Below, piece after piece: positions 25,068-32,999 of a stretch of 32,999 nucleotides of DNA. The DNA comes from Bryobacterales bacterium. Its GTDB lineage: Bacteria > Acidobacteriota > Terriglobia > Bryobacterales > Bryobacteraceae. The notes under the pieces were generated by a model. The model was not told the origin of the DNA. It saw nothing but the letters and a program-made list of their open reading frames with translations, and ran no database searches. The stretch is from contig PLRJ01000069.1 in assembly GCA_003163855.1 (NCBI GenBank), positions 465 to 33,463 on the forward strand. The letters run 5' to 3'. The stretch's first letter is position 1. Every line of letters starts with the position of its first letter. A program made the position numbers and the translations under genes.

Positions 25068-26372
25068 CTACTTTGACGACACGACTTCGTACTCGCTGAC
25101 GAACTTTTTGTCCAGATACACCTTTGATTTCGAGAAGGTCAGTACGCCTGGTTCGTCGTCACTGGTGGGCGTATAGATCTGGCGGCTTGTACCCATACGG
25201 CGTCCTGACGACCGCATGCCGGGCGTTAGTTGCATCTGCTGGTAGAGGTCGTGCGGATGAAGAGCCCGGAAAAGATAGCTTTTGTTGCCCGCGTTCAAAT
25301 GATTAAACTCGATAACCATCAACGTATGCGGTTCAGGCTCAAAGTAGGTCTCAAATCGGGTGATCAGGCCCTCGACTGCCGTCCCAGCGGGTAAGACCAC
25401 ACCATTGCCAATTTTGGCCGGATGCGCCAGCGCGCCTTCCACATGCATTCCGGCATAGGCGGTGTCGCTATCGATGGGAGTGGCCAGCGCGATGCGAAGC
25501 ACGATACCCGGCTTGATGGATGCTGCTTCGACGCTGACCACCTTGTCTGCTGCGCCGGCAGGTTCTTCCGCGTCAAAACGAACTGTCGATTCACCCAGAT
25601 ACTGGCGGCATTGCGAAAACTCACCGTGGCTTTCCGTGATGGTGCGCCCACGGCTGCTGCCGTAAAGGATGTCGAAGGCGCTTGGAATCAGCGAATCGGT
25701 GCTGGAGATGTGCGCGATTTTGTAGGTGACGGTGGCCTGGATGGAGCATAGTTCAGCGTTTGGCGGGATGGCGCCGCTATCCGCGGTAACGACAAGGGTT
25801 TCGAGTTCCAAGGTATCGGCGCGCGCCGTGAACGAACCGTGAAAGGGAATAATCACCATCTGATCTCCCGCTTTGATCTGGTAACGGCTTACTTTTTCCG
25901 GCACATGGTAGTCGAAGTGGTATGTGGTTTGGCCGCCGGCGCTTGTAGGTTTGCGATAGGTGAACTCAATGCCGGCGGAGACAAAGATATTGCGGAGATA
26001 GCCAGTGAATCCGCCGGAAGAAACAGGACCATGTTGAACAAGATCCATTACGCCTTTGGATGAAAATGTTTTCTCGCCATGCCAAGCGTAGATCTCGTTT
26101 CCTTCGGAGACGGCAACGTCCATACGCAGGCGGTCTTTAAGCGCGGGCTGCATATCGGGAACGTGCGGCGGTTGCTCACACGGCGTCGTGCTGGTGGCGG
26201 TCGTGTAATAAGTGCGCACCAGGTCCTGTACGCAGATGTAGTTGTCCGCCCTCAGGATTTGAAGCGCCACGTTCTTGCGAATCTGGGTCAACGTTTCGTG
26301 CCAGGGACGCGGCGCCGTCTGGGCGAAACTCGCGAAGCACGAGACCAGCAAAAGGAACAGAAAACGTGACAT
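25068..26372 (-). CDS. Secreted protein of unknown function (434 aa)
   Basis: I do not recognise a named family. The product has a Sec signal peptide (1-17, ending ASFAQ). An N-terminal helical part with two cysteines (ILRADNYICVQDLVRTYYT and TTPCEQPP, about 38-65) is followed by a long beta-rich region. Near the middle is ELCSIQATVTYKIAHISSTDSLIPSAFDI. Residues about 290-365 (KPGIVLRIALATPIDS, then GMHVEGALAHPAKIGNGVVLPAGTAVEG) look like a small beta-barrel module of the type found in TrbI/secretion-related or SH3-like segments, where a protected 'via LPAGT' turn is common. Long secreted proteins of this layout are frequent in Acidobacteria. It starts 38 bases after the DUF427 gene and may share its transcript. 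Role unknown. Confidence 0.7.
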   Translation of the reverse strand: MSRFLFLLLVSCFASFAQTAPRPWHETLTQIRKNVALQILRADNYICVQDLVRTYYTTATSTTPCEQPPHVPDMQPALKDRLRMDVAVSEGNEIYAWHGEKTFSSKGVMDLVQHGPVSSGGFTGYLRNIFVSAGIEFTYRKPTSAGGQTTYHFDYHVPEKVSRYQIKAGDQMVIIPFHGSFTARADTLELETLVVTADSGAIPPNAELCSIQATVTYKIAHISSTDSLIPSAFDILYGSSRGRTITESHGEFSQCRQYLGESTVRFDAEEPAGAADKVVSVEAASIKPGIVLRIALATPIDSDTAYAGMHVEGALAHPAKIGNGVVLPAGTAVEGLITRFETYFEPEPHTLMVIEFNHLNAGNKSYLFRALHPHDLYQQMQLTPGMRSSGRRMGTSRQIYTPTSDDEPGVLTFSKSKVYLDKKFVSEYEVVSSK

Positions 26373-26410
26373 CTGCTAATTGCCGAAGATTACCAGATGG
26401 CGATCGTGTA

Positions 26411-26896
26411 CTACCAGCCGAAGCTTCCCGGTACGCCTTTGAACGGACCAACCACGTCGGGCGTTATCCAGCCGCCGTAGAATCCTCCGGGTTGCGCCTC
26501 CACTCGCTCGCCATTCACGAAGCATTCCAGCAGGTTAGGGTAAAACGCGAAATAACCTTTGATCGGGGCAAATCGGGCGTTTGGAGATTGATAAACCCAG
26601 GCCGCTTCTTCCGCAACGGCATCGGCTGCGCAGACTGTAACGTAATTCGCCGCGCCTTTCCATTCACAGAAAGATTGCTTCTTAACCGGGGCGATGAACT
26701 TCATCGACACGTCGGAAGGAGGAATGTACCAGCTCGGCGGGTGGCTGGTTTCGAGCACTCTATAGGCGCTGGAAGACCGGGCAATCAATTGGCCGGCCAG
26801 TATTACTTGGACTTCCTTTGACGACGGTTCGAGCCTTGGAGGCCTTGGATAATCCCACACTGACTCTTGTCCTGGTCCTGGTATTTCGCGTTTCAT
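26411..26896 (-). CDS. DUF427 family protein
   Basis: A 161-residue cytoplasmic protein of the DUF427 family (PF04248), function unknown. Typical stretches are KEVQVILAGQLIARSSSAYRVLETSHPPSWYIPPSDV (about 27-63, the family core), KKQSFCEWKGAANYVTV, AAWVYQSPNARFAPIKGYFAFYP, and the C-terminal VNGERVEAQPGGFYGGW. The start is the ATG at 26896, not the upstream in-frame start at 26995, because the Shine-Dalgarno GGAG overlaps the stop of the permease gene (ggagtaaagATG) and the preceding 33 codons are antiparallel use of the permease tail. Coupling to the permease gene is therefore likely. Confidence 0.88.
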   Translation of the reverse strand: MKREIPGPGQESVWDYPRPPRLEPSSKEVQVILAGQLIARSSSAYRVLETSHPPSWYIPPSDVSMKFIAPVKKQSFCEWKGAANYVTVCAADAVAEEAAWVYQSPNARFAPIKGYFAFYPNLLECFVNGERVEAQPGGFYGGWITPDVVGPFKGVPGSFGW

Positions 26897-26898
26897 CT

Positions 26899-29550
26899 TT
26901 ACTCCAAACGTAGCAGCGAGACGGGATCGACATTGGCGGCCTTGCGTCCAGGCAGTAAGCAGGCAGCGATTGCAACGAGAATTACGACCAGACAACTGAG
27001 GATGAAAATGCGCGGGCTGGCTCTGTTGCCGTCATACAGCCAATGTTGCAGGAGCCTTGCCGCAAAGACCGATGCAAGGGCGCCGATCAGCATGCCAGCC
27101 AGCGTGACGCTTAAGCCCTGGCTGAAGACTAGTCCGACGATTCGCGATACCGAGGAGCCTAGGGCGAGTCGAATGCCGAACTCGCGCGAGCGCGACAGCA
27201 CTGAGTCGCTAAGAACGGAATACAGACCGATAGCGGCAAGCAACATGGTTGCGCCGGCGAAGGAGATTAGAAGCCACATGAGGAAACGCTGCTGCGCAGC
27301 AGATAGAAGCAGGTATTCGTCCAAGGTGCGAACGCGATCAAGCGGCACCGACGCGTCCAGGTTGCGTGCAATGCTGCGAAGAGCCGGCGTAAGGGCATGC
27401 GGATCGCCGGAGGTTCGCAGCAGGATGGACATGTCGTTCAACGGGAACTGAGCGAACGGGATGTATACTTCGGGGACCGTCGCCGGAGACGTCGCCGAAT
27501 GCCGGACGTCGCCCACTACGCCGACGATCTGCCTGGCTTTCTCGCCGCCCCATCCAAGCGCGATCTGGCTCGATTCCGGGTCTAAGCCTGCCAGATATGT
27601 GCGGACAAATGCCTGGTTAACGATTGCAAATGGTGGCCGCGCCAGGGTGTCAGAGTCGGTGAAGGGACGTCCGCTCAGCAATTGCATCTGCAGCGCCTTA
27701 AAGTAGGCGGGATCGACGAAGCGGAGATCGGTGGATGGCTTGCCTGGGGTTGTCTTTCCTACAACGCTGACCGTGGTTCCGTTCGATTGACCACTCAGGG
27801 GCAGAACCTCCGACATAGCCGCTGCTTGAACGCCGGGGAGCGTCTGAATTTCCCGCATGAGATTGGCGTAATAGTCAATTACTCGTTGAGAGCCTTGGCC
27901 ATACCTTGCGGTTGGCAAACTGATGGCGGCCGTCAGAACGCCGTGCGGGTTGAAGCCGCGGTTGGATCCGAGTATCTGCTGAAAATTCTCAACTAGAATG
28001 CCTGCGCAGCAGGTAAGCATCATCCCTAGAACAATCTGGCCGCCGATTAGTAAGGAACTTGCCGTAACGCGGGATTTTCCCTTTGTTGCCGAGCGGTCGC
28101 CTTCTTTGAGTGTGGTGGAAAGCGACAGTTGCCGTGTGGATAAAGCCGGCAGGCAGCCAAACAAGAGGCCGCCGATAATGGACACGGCCAGCACGTAGAA
28201 GAAGACATCGCCGCCTAGATGAATGTCACTTAAGCGGGGCGTTTCCGGCGGCGCCAACGCGAGGAACAGCTTCATGACAAGCCACGAAACTAAGAGCCCG
28301 GCAAAACCACCGGCGATGGCAACCATGGTGCTTTCGACAAGCAGTTGCCGGAAGATTTTACTAGCCGGCGCGCCCAAGGCAAGACGCATGGAGAACTCGC
28401 GACGGCGTCCCAACGTGTCTACCAGCAGCAGATTGGCGACGTTCATACAACTTACCAACAGAACGCAGAACACTGCGCCATAAAGGATGAGGATCATGCT
28501 CCGGCTTGGCGCCCCGACCACTTCGTCTAATGCCGAGCCGAGTGCGATCTCGTTGGATGAAGTCGCCTTTGGATGGTCATTCGCGATTCTTTTGGCCAGC
28601 ACCGACATGTCCTGGCGAGCCTGTTGCAATGTGACGCGTGGTTTAAGCCGCGCGATGGCCGCATCATAACGCGGGTAGCCGCGGCTGGTAGGGATTGTTC
28701 CTCCGTAGAGGGCTGGGTCGGCATCCACAGCGACTGTCTTCCAATAGTCGAGTTGATCGCGCTGGACGGGGAATGCCATACGGCTGGGAATGACGCCGAT
28801 AATCTCGAAGGAGCGGCCATCCAAAGTAATGAGTTGACCGATGATATTAACACTGCCATTGAATCTGGACCTCCAGAGCCGGTCGCTGATCAGGATCGGT
28901 CCGCCTGACTTGGAGTTCGCTGCAAATCGATCGTCTTCATCGCGGAAGAGCCTGCCGCGTAATGGTTCGACCCGCAAAACGCGAAACAAGGAACTGGACG
29001 CAATCGCGCCAAAAACGACAGAGGCGTCGCCGCGATCGGTCAACGTTGAGGATTCCGCCGAATAGACTGCCATCTCCTGAAACGAGTGACTTCCGGCTTG
29101 CCAATCTTGGAAGTGCGGATAAGAGACTCCGCTAGCCATACCACGATTCGACTGATGCAGAACGACAAGACGATTGGAATCTGGGTATGGAAGTGGTTGC
29201 AGCAGGACCGAACTGACAACTCCAAAGACGGCGGAATTTACCCCGACGCCAAGAGCGAGGGTGGCTACAAGAATGGAAGTCTTAACCCATTGCCTTCTGA
29301 GGAGACGCAAGGCGAAGCGAACATCGACCCAAATATCTTCCAGCATGGCTCCTCCGCGCACGTCGTAGCCTTGTTCATGTATCCGGACTGCCTTACCAAA
29401 TGACTTCATGGCGGCGATCCTGGCCTCGGCCGTGGACATCCCGCCACGTTCGAGATCGGCAGCCTTCATGTCGATGTGGAACTGCAGTTCTTCGGAGATT
29501 TCAGCGTGAACTTTCTCGGATTGGAGGAAAGCTTTAAAGCGTGCCATCAT
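26899..29550 (-). CDS. ADOP-type ABC transporter permease (MacB/FtsX-like)
   Basis: An 883-residue permease of the 'acidobacterial duplicated orphan permease' type. It starts with the typical cytoplasmic helical stretch (EISEELQFHIDMKAADLERGGMS, about 18-40, then DVRFALRLLRR) before the first membrane helix (VATLALGVGVNSAVFGVV). Two MacB-like periplasmic domains and two FtsX domains follow, with helices around 360-460 and 760-870; the hinge contains LLVDTLGRRREFSMRLALGAPASKI and the second copy SVLSRSREFGIRLALGSSVSRI. Such proteins pair with a PadR regulator and often have no adjacent ATPase; none is here either. Substrate and energy coupling are unknown; export of a peptide or lipid-like compound is the family expectation. 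It begins three bases after the PadR stop. Confidence 0.93.
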   Translation of the reverse strand: MMARFKAFLQSEKVHAEISEELQFHIDMKAADLERGGMSTAEARIAAMKSFGKAVRIHEQGYDVRGGAMLEDIWVDVRFALRLLRRQWVKTSILVATLALGVGVNSAVFGVVSSVLLQPLPYPDSNRLVVLHQSNRGMASGVSYPHFQDWQAGSHSFQEMAVYSAESSTLTDRGDASVVFGAIASSSLFRVLRVEPLRGRLFRDEDDRFAANSKSGGPILISDRLWRSRFNGSVNIIGQLITLDGRSFEIIGVIPSRMAFPVQRDQLDYWKTVAVDADPALYGGTIPTSRGYPRYDAAIARLKPRVTLQQARQDMSVLAKRIANDHPKATSSNEIALGSALDEVVGAPSRSMILILYGAVFCVLLVSCMNVANLLLVDTLGRRREFSMRLALGAPASKIFRQLLVESTMVAIAGGFAGLLVSWLVMKLFLALAPPETPRLSDIHLGGDVFFYVLAVSIIGGLLFGCLPALSTRQLSLSTTLKEGDRSATKGKSRVTASSLLIGGQIVLGMMLTCCAGILVENFQQILGSNRGFNPHGVLTAAISLPTARYGQGSQRVIDYYANLMREIQTLPGVQAAAMSEVLPLSGQSNGTTVSVVGKTTPGKPSTDLRFVDPAYFKALQMQLLSGRPFTDSDTLARPPFAIVNQAFVRTYLAGLDPESSQIALGWGGEKARQIVGVVGDVRHSATSPATVPEVYIPFAQFPLNDMSILLRTSGDPHALTPALRSIARNLDASVPLDRVRTLDEYLLLSAAQQRFLMWLLISFAGATMLLAAIGLYSVLSDSVLSRSREFGIRLALGSSVSRIVGLVFSQGLSVTLAGMLIGALASVFAARLLQHWLYDGNRASPRIFILSCLVVILVAIAACLLPGRKAANVDPVSLLRLE

Positions 29551-29553
29551 AGT

Positions 29554-29889
29554 TCAATTCGCGGCAAGAACTTTGGCTACCGCGGTAGATAGATACTGCC
29601 AGTCGCTTTCCTCGGCGGCCAGCTGTTTTTTGCCCGTTTTGGTCAGCGTGTAAAACCGAGCTTTCCGGTTATTTTCGGATATGCCCCACTCGGCGCTAAT
29701 CCAGCCTTTCTGCTCAATCCGGTAAAGAGCCGGATACAAGCTGCCTTCTTCAACCAGCAGCATATTTGCCGCCAACTGTTGAATCCGTTGGCCGATTCCG
29801 AAACCGTGCATGGCGCCTAGAGAGAGTGCTTTCAGCACCAGCAAGTCGAGCGTTCCTTGCGGAAGGCCGGGTTGAGTTTTCGCTTTCAT
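29554..29889 (-). CDS. PadR family transcriptional regulator
   Basis: A 111-residue winged-helix regulator. The family pattern LPQGTLDLLVLKALSLGAMHGFGIGQRIQQL (9-39) and EEGSLYPALYRIEQKGWISAEW (47-68) is complete, followed by the wing (RKARFYTLTKTGKKQL) and a C-terminal dimer helix. PadR proteins repress until an effector binds, and here the gene is the first of the unit PadR - ADOP - DUF427, so it probably regulates that operon and itself. The start at 29889 lies in a 65-base gap shared with the divergent secreted amidase; an imperfect dyad atagcatg/cgtgctat in the gap is a candidate operator. Confidence 0.92.
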   Translation of the reverse strand: MKAKTQPGLPQGTLDLLVLKALSLGAMHGFGIGQRIQQLAANMLLVEEGSLYPALYRIEQKGWISAEWGISENNRKARFYTLTKTGKKQLAAEESDWQYLSTAVAKVLAAN

Positions 29890-29912
29890 GCTTCCTATTG
29901 GCTTCTAGGGAA

Positions 29913-29942
29913 GAATAGCATGTTCGATATGCCGTGCTATAG
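29913..29942. promoter_or_regulatory. Dyad in the padR/amidase divergent region
   Basis: Half-sites atagca (29915-29920) and tgctat (29935-29940) form a perfect 6-bp dyad, extended to 8 bp with one mismatch (atagcatg/cgtgctat). It lies between the padR start (29889) and the amidase start (29955). It could be the PadR operator serving both directions; no binding data are implied. Confidence 0.4.
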
Positions 29943-29954
29943 TTCCATACTCAT

Positions 29955-31760
29955 ATGAAATCTCCACTGATTGTCTGCGCACTGGGAACGCTGCTTTTCA
30001 TTGTCGGGACATCGGCTTTTGGTCAGGGTAAACACTCTAAGAACCAGCCCGTAAAGCCAGCCGCGCCGCCGCCTCCGCCATTTGACGTGGTAGAGGCGAG
30101 CATCTCCGATATGCGAACCGCGATGGCGCAGGGTCGCGTCACCTCACACCAGCTTGTTGTTCAGTACCTGGTGCGGATTGGAATGTATGAGGACAAGCTG
30201 CACGCGGTTATCACGGTGAACCCACAAGCGCTGGCGGAGGCGGACGATCGCGATCGCGAGCGCGCTGCCGGAAGGTTGCGCGGACCGCTGCACGGGATCC
30301 CGATAGCCCTTAAAGACAATATATTGACCCACGACATAATCACCACGGGTGGCGCGTTGGCTTTTGAAAACTTACTTCCTCCGTACGACGCAACACTGGT
30401 AAAGAATCTGCGTGATGCCGGGGCTGTGATCATCGCAAAGACAACGCTTTCGGAACTGGCGAACTGGGTGGCAGGCTCGCCTACGCCGATGCCTGGAAAC
30501 TACAACGCAGTTCGCGAGTTTGCCTATAATCCTTACGACCCGCGACGCGATCCAAGGGACGCCACAGCCGATGGCCGTCCGGCTCTGCAGACTGGTGGAT
30601 CGAGTTCGGGCGCGGGCACGGCTGCCAATTTCTGGGCGGGCAATGTCGGCTCCGAAACATCCGGCTCCATTCTCAGTCCTTCCAATCAAAACATGCTGGC
30701 CGCGGTAAAGCCGACTGTGGGAAGAATCAGCCGCTATGGAGTTATTCCCATTACAGCGGATCAAGACACGGCTGGACCTATGGCGAAGACCGTGACTGAC
30801 GTTGCCATCATGTTGGGAGCATTGGAGAGTCCAGCACCCGATCCGAACGATCCGGCGACCAAGAAATGTACGCCACCTCCCAGCCGTGACTATACAGTGT
30901 TTCTGAAACCGGACGGACTGAAGGGCGCTCGGATTGGCATACCGCGCGCCTTCTATTACGACAAGATAACGCCGCCGGGTATGGAGCCCGCTGCCGCGCC
31001 GCCTGCGGGTGGGGGCGGGAGAGGAGGTGGTGGTGGCTTCAATCGCGGCGGAGGTCTCTCGCCTGAAGAAACGCGGATCATGAACGAAGCCATCGATATT
31101 CTGAAGCAGCAAGGCGCCGTGATTGTCGATCCTGTCGATATACCCAGCATTGTTACTAAAGATATCGACCACAACTTTTTGCGCTGGGGTCAGTGCAGCG
31201 GCATCACTGGGATAAAAGGCAAGGACGCAAACTGCTCGTCAGTATTGAAGTACGGCATGAAGCGCGATTTCAATAAGTGGCTGGAGACGCTGGGCGCGGC
31301 TGCGCCGGTTAAATCCCTGACCGAGCTGCGGGAATGGAATATCACTCACATCCAGGGAGGAGCCATTCGCTACGGACAATCGAACCTCGATATCTCGGAT
31401 GAAATGGATCTGCAGGCCGATCGCGCGCGATACGAGGCCGACCGCGCCAAAGATATCGACTTAGCCGGTACGCACGGCATAGATGAAGCGATGAAGGCTA
31501 ATAATCTGGATGCACTGGTGTTTCCGGGCGCTAGCGGCGCCTCGATAGCGGCAAGGCCGGGTTATCCGACCGTGCTGGTTCCGTTTGGAATGGTGCCGAA
31601 CAATCCAACTCCGCCTTTTCCAACGGGTTTCGATCCAAAGCCTTCACCATTCGGTGTTGCTTTCACTGGGATGGCTTGCAGTGAACCTAAATTACTGCAG
31701 CTTGGCTTCGCATTTGAGCAAGTGACCAAACGCCGCGTGCCTCCATCTTCTACGCCCTGA
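29955..31760 (+). CDS. Secreted amidase signature enzyme with glycine-rich insertion
   Basis: A 601-residue amidase with a signal peptide (1-23, ending SAFG). The amidase signature is complete: Lys120 (IPIALKD), GGSSSGAGTAA (214-224) with cis-serine, and nucleophile Ser238 in GSETSGSI. Further family stretches are VGRISRYGVIPITADQDTAGPM (about 255-276) and, near the end, LVFPGASGASIAARPGYPTV. Between about 340 and 365 an insertion AAAPPAGGGGRGGGGGFNRG... interrupts the fold as a flexible glycine loop. It is longer than the cytoplasmic amidase at 15266 and is exported, so it presumably acts on an extracellular amide, peptide or cell-wall compound; substrate unknown. Divergent from padR and convergent with the sulfatase gene. 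Confidence 0.91.
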   Translation: MKSPLIVCALGTLLFIVGTSAFGQGKHSKNQPVKPAAPPPPPFDVVEASISDMRTAMAQGRVTSHQLVVQYLVRIGMYEDKLHAVITVNPQALAEADDRDRERAAGRLRGPLHGIPIALKDNILTHDIITTGGALAFENLLPPYDATLVKNLRDAGAVIIAKTTLSELANWVAGSPTPMPGNYNAVREFAYNPYDPRRDPRDATADGRPALQTGGSSSGAGTAANFWAGNVGSETSGSILSPSNQNMLAAVKPTVGRISRYGVIPITADQDTAGPMAKTVTDVAIMLGALESPAPDPNDPATKKCTPPPSRDYTVFLKPDGLKGARIGIPRAFYYDKITPPGMEPAAAPPAGGGGRGGGGGFNRGGGLSPEETRIMNEAIDILKQQGAVIVDPVDIPSIVTKDIDHNFLRWGQCSGITGIKGKDANCSSVLKYGMKRDFNKWLETLGAAAPVKSLTELREWNITHIQGGAIRYGQSNLDISDEMDLQADRARYEADRAKDIDLAGTHGIDEAMKANNLDALVFPGASGASIAARPGYPTVLVPFGMVPNNPTPPFPTGFDPKPSPFGVAFTGMACSEPKLLQLGFAFEQVTKRRVPPSSTP

Positions 31761-31775
31761 GCGGCGGCGCTGCGC

Positions 31776-32999
31776 TTAGTGGGAGAGACTTCGGAGTGCC
31801 TCCGCTGCGGGTGTGTAGGATGGATCGCTGCTGAGTGCAGCTTTCCATTCGCGTATAGCATCGTCGCGGCGATGGAGCCTGAGATACGCTTCACCTAGGT
31901 AGTAGCGGGCGATTGTGTTTGCGGAATCTTGATGCAGAATTGCCCCGAAAATGGTGACTGCTTGCGCTTCGCGATGGCTGTATAAAGCCTCCAGACCTTT
32001 TTCATAGTCCTGATATTCGCGCAGTCGTTGCTTGGGATCAGGGCCACTTCTCACCGCTACTGCGCCGCCTCCAGTCGCTACGTATCCGAGCGAGCGGAGC
32101 GTGTTTGTGGTGGCCGGGGAGGTATCGCGCATCACAAGCGCGTTCTTTGTTGAGTTCTTTGCAAGCAACGTACGCAAGGCCGCGCGTTGATCGCGTGCAA
32201 TCGTGGCGTTGGCTTGGATCACATTCCTCATTTGGTGCGGGTCACTCGCCAAGTTGTATAGCTCGGCCGCAGGTGCATCTATGTACTGGTAATTCCCAAT
32301 CCTTAGACTTCGCAAAGGGGACCAGCGGAAGGCATCGTGAGCATACATGGATTCGCTGTAAACGTTTCGTTGAGCGACTTGTTTCAGAAGACTGGCGCCG
32401 CGAAAGTTGGCGGGCTGACTGATGTGGAGAAAATCAAGGATGGTTGGCGCGACGTCGATCAATCCACCGGGTTGGCTGACTTTCAACGGCGGGGCCTGTG
32501 CATCTTTCGGAAAATGGATGAGCAGGGGTACCCACAAGGTGCTCTGGTAAATGAAAAAACCATGGCTGGTTTCGCCGTGTTCTCCCAGGCTCTCTCCGTG
32601 GTCGGAAAGAAGGACAACGAGGGAGCGATCCCACCAGCCGCTATCGACTAGTATTTTTCGAAAACGTCCTAAGACGCGATCGACGTATTCAATCTCAGCG
32701 TCATAGCCGGCTGTATTAGGTTGGAGCGGGTTCGCCGAGCGAACGTTGTAAGGAGCGTGCAGATCAAAGAAGTGCAAGAACAGGAACGGCGGCTTTTCGC
32801 TGCGCGCTCCAAGCCACTGAGTAGCCGATCGAACGACTAAAGCGGCGTCTCGCCTTACACGGACATCGTAAGGATTCTGGAGTAAATTCGGTTGCGGATG
32901 AAACGGGCTGTCATAGACATCAAAGCCACGGTCCAGTCCAAAACGCTGCGCCAGCAGGTCACTGCCGATAAAAGCGCCAGTTCGGTACCCATTCTGCTG
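31776..32999 (-). CDS. Sulfatase family protein with C-terminal TPR region (5' end outside window)
   Basis: A sulfatase/alkaline phosphatase-fold protein continuing beyond base 32999; 407 residues are visible. The frame is open from 32999 (QQNGYRTGAFIGSDLLAQRF...) through the window edge, so the ATG at 32777 is internal. Family stretches are FLHFFDLHAPYN, VLLSDHGESLGEHGETSHGFF (metal-binding DH) and LWVPLLIHFP. The catalytic Cys/Ser motif CxPSR lies in the missing N-terminal part, so activity cannot be judged. After residue about 270 of the visible part the chain becomes helical and repeats like TPRs (EALYSHREAQAVTIFGAILHQDSANTIARYYLGEAYLRLHRRDDAIREWKAAL). Sulfatase-TPR fusions are a recurring acidobacterial type. 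Ends 15 bases from the convergent amidase. Confidence 0.88.
   Translation of the reverse strand, partial: QQNGYRTGAFIGSDLLAQRFGLDRGFDVYDSPFHPQPNLLQNPYDVRVRRDAALVVRSATQWLGARSEKPPFLFLHFFDLHAPYNVRSANPLQPNTAGYDAEIEYVDRVLGRFRKILVDSGWWDRSLVVLLSDHGESLGEHGETSHGFFIYQSTLWVPLLIHFPKDAQAPPLKVSQPGGLIDVAPTILDFLHISQPANFRGASLLKQVAQRNVYSESMYAHDAFRWSPLRSLRIGNYQYIDAPAAELYNLASDPHQMRNVIQANATIARDQRAALRTLLAKNSTKNALVMRDTSPATTNTLRSLGYVATGGGAVAVRSGPDPKQRLREYQDYEKGLEALYSHREAQAVTIFGAILHQDSANTIARYYLGEAYLRLHRRDDAIREWKAALSSDPSYTPAAEALRSLSH

Overview
The window looks like chromosomal DNA from an acidobacterium of the Bryobacter/Solibacter type. This is inferred from gene content, not from a marker gene: a paired DUF1592/DUF1552 secreted gene set, a PadR-controlled 'acidobacterial duplicated orphan permease' (ADOP), a sulfatase with a C-terminal TPR region, many Sec or Tat signal peptides, Uma2 nucleases and frequent TTG/GTG starts. 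No rRNA, tRNA, CRISPR array, integrase or transposase was seen.

Left part (1-7.3 kb): a 3'-truncated acyl-CoA dehydrogenase diverges from a secreted alpha/beta hydrolase, followed by a small unknown gene. A strong bidirectional hairpin separates these from a minus-strand operon: a multi-DUF protein with cytochrome-type CxxCH motifs (DUF1587/1592/1588/1585), a Tat-exported DUF1552 protein and a secreted esterase. The first two genes overlap by 4 bases.

Accessory island (7.4-12.3 kb): a small partner gene overlaps an HNH endonuclease that has been broken by an internal deletion. Divergent from them is a large NLR-like protein with a SEFIR/TIR-like domain, an NB-ARC ATPase and six nearly identical 126-bp TPR repeats. 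Two unlike Uma2 nucleases and an orphan Phd/YefM antitoxin with a palindromic operator on its start codon follow. This is the most defence-like part of the window.

Middle (12.4-16.6 kb): a secreted two-lobed M16 metallopeptidase, then a 42-residue peptide resembling the tail of AtzG/DUF4089 proteins. The peptide is translationally coupled to an amidase-signature enzyme.

Right part (17-33 kb): a tight plus-strand operon holds a lipoprotein-like hybrid histidine kinase with tandem OB-fold-like modules, an MreB paralogue coupled to it by a TTGA overlap, a BNR/sialidase-like secreted protein and a six-helix membrane protein. Next, on the minus strand, come a Tat-exported sugar isomerase/epimerase-like protein, an unknown secreted protein, and the unit PadR - ADOP - DUF427. 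A secreted amidase diverges from padR, and a 5'-truncated sulfatase-TPR gene ends the window.

Base composition also changes. Sampled lines on the + strand are mostly C-rich before about 16.6 kb and mostly G-rich after about 17 kb, even where genes lie on the minus strand. The junction is the largest gene-free gap of the window.
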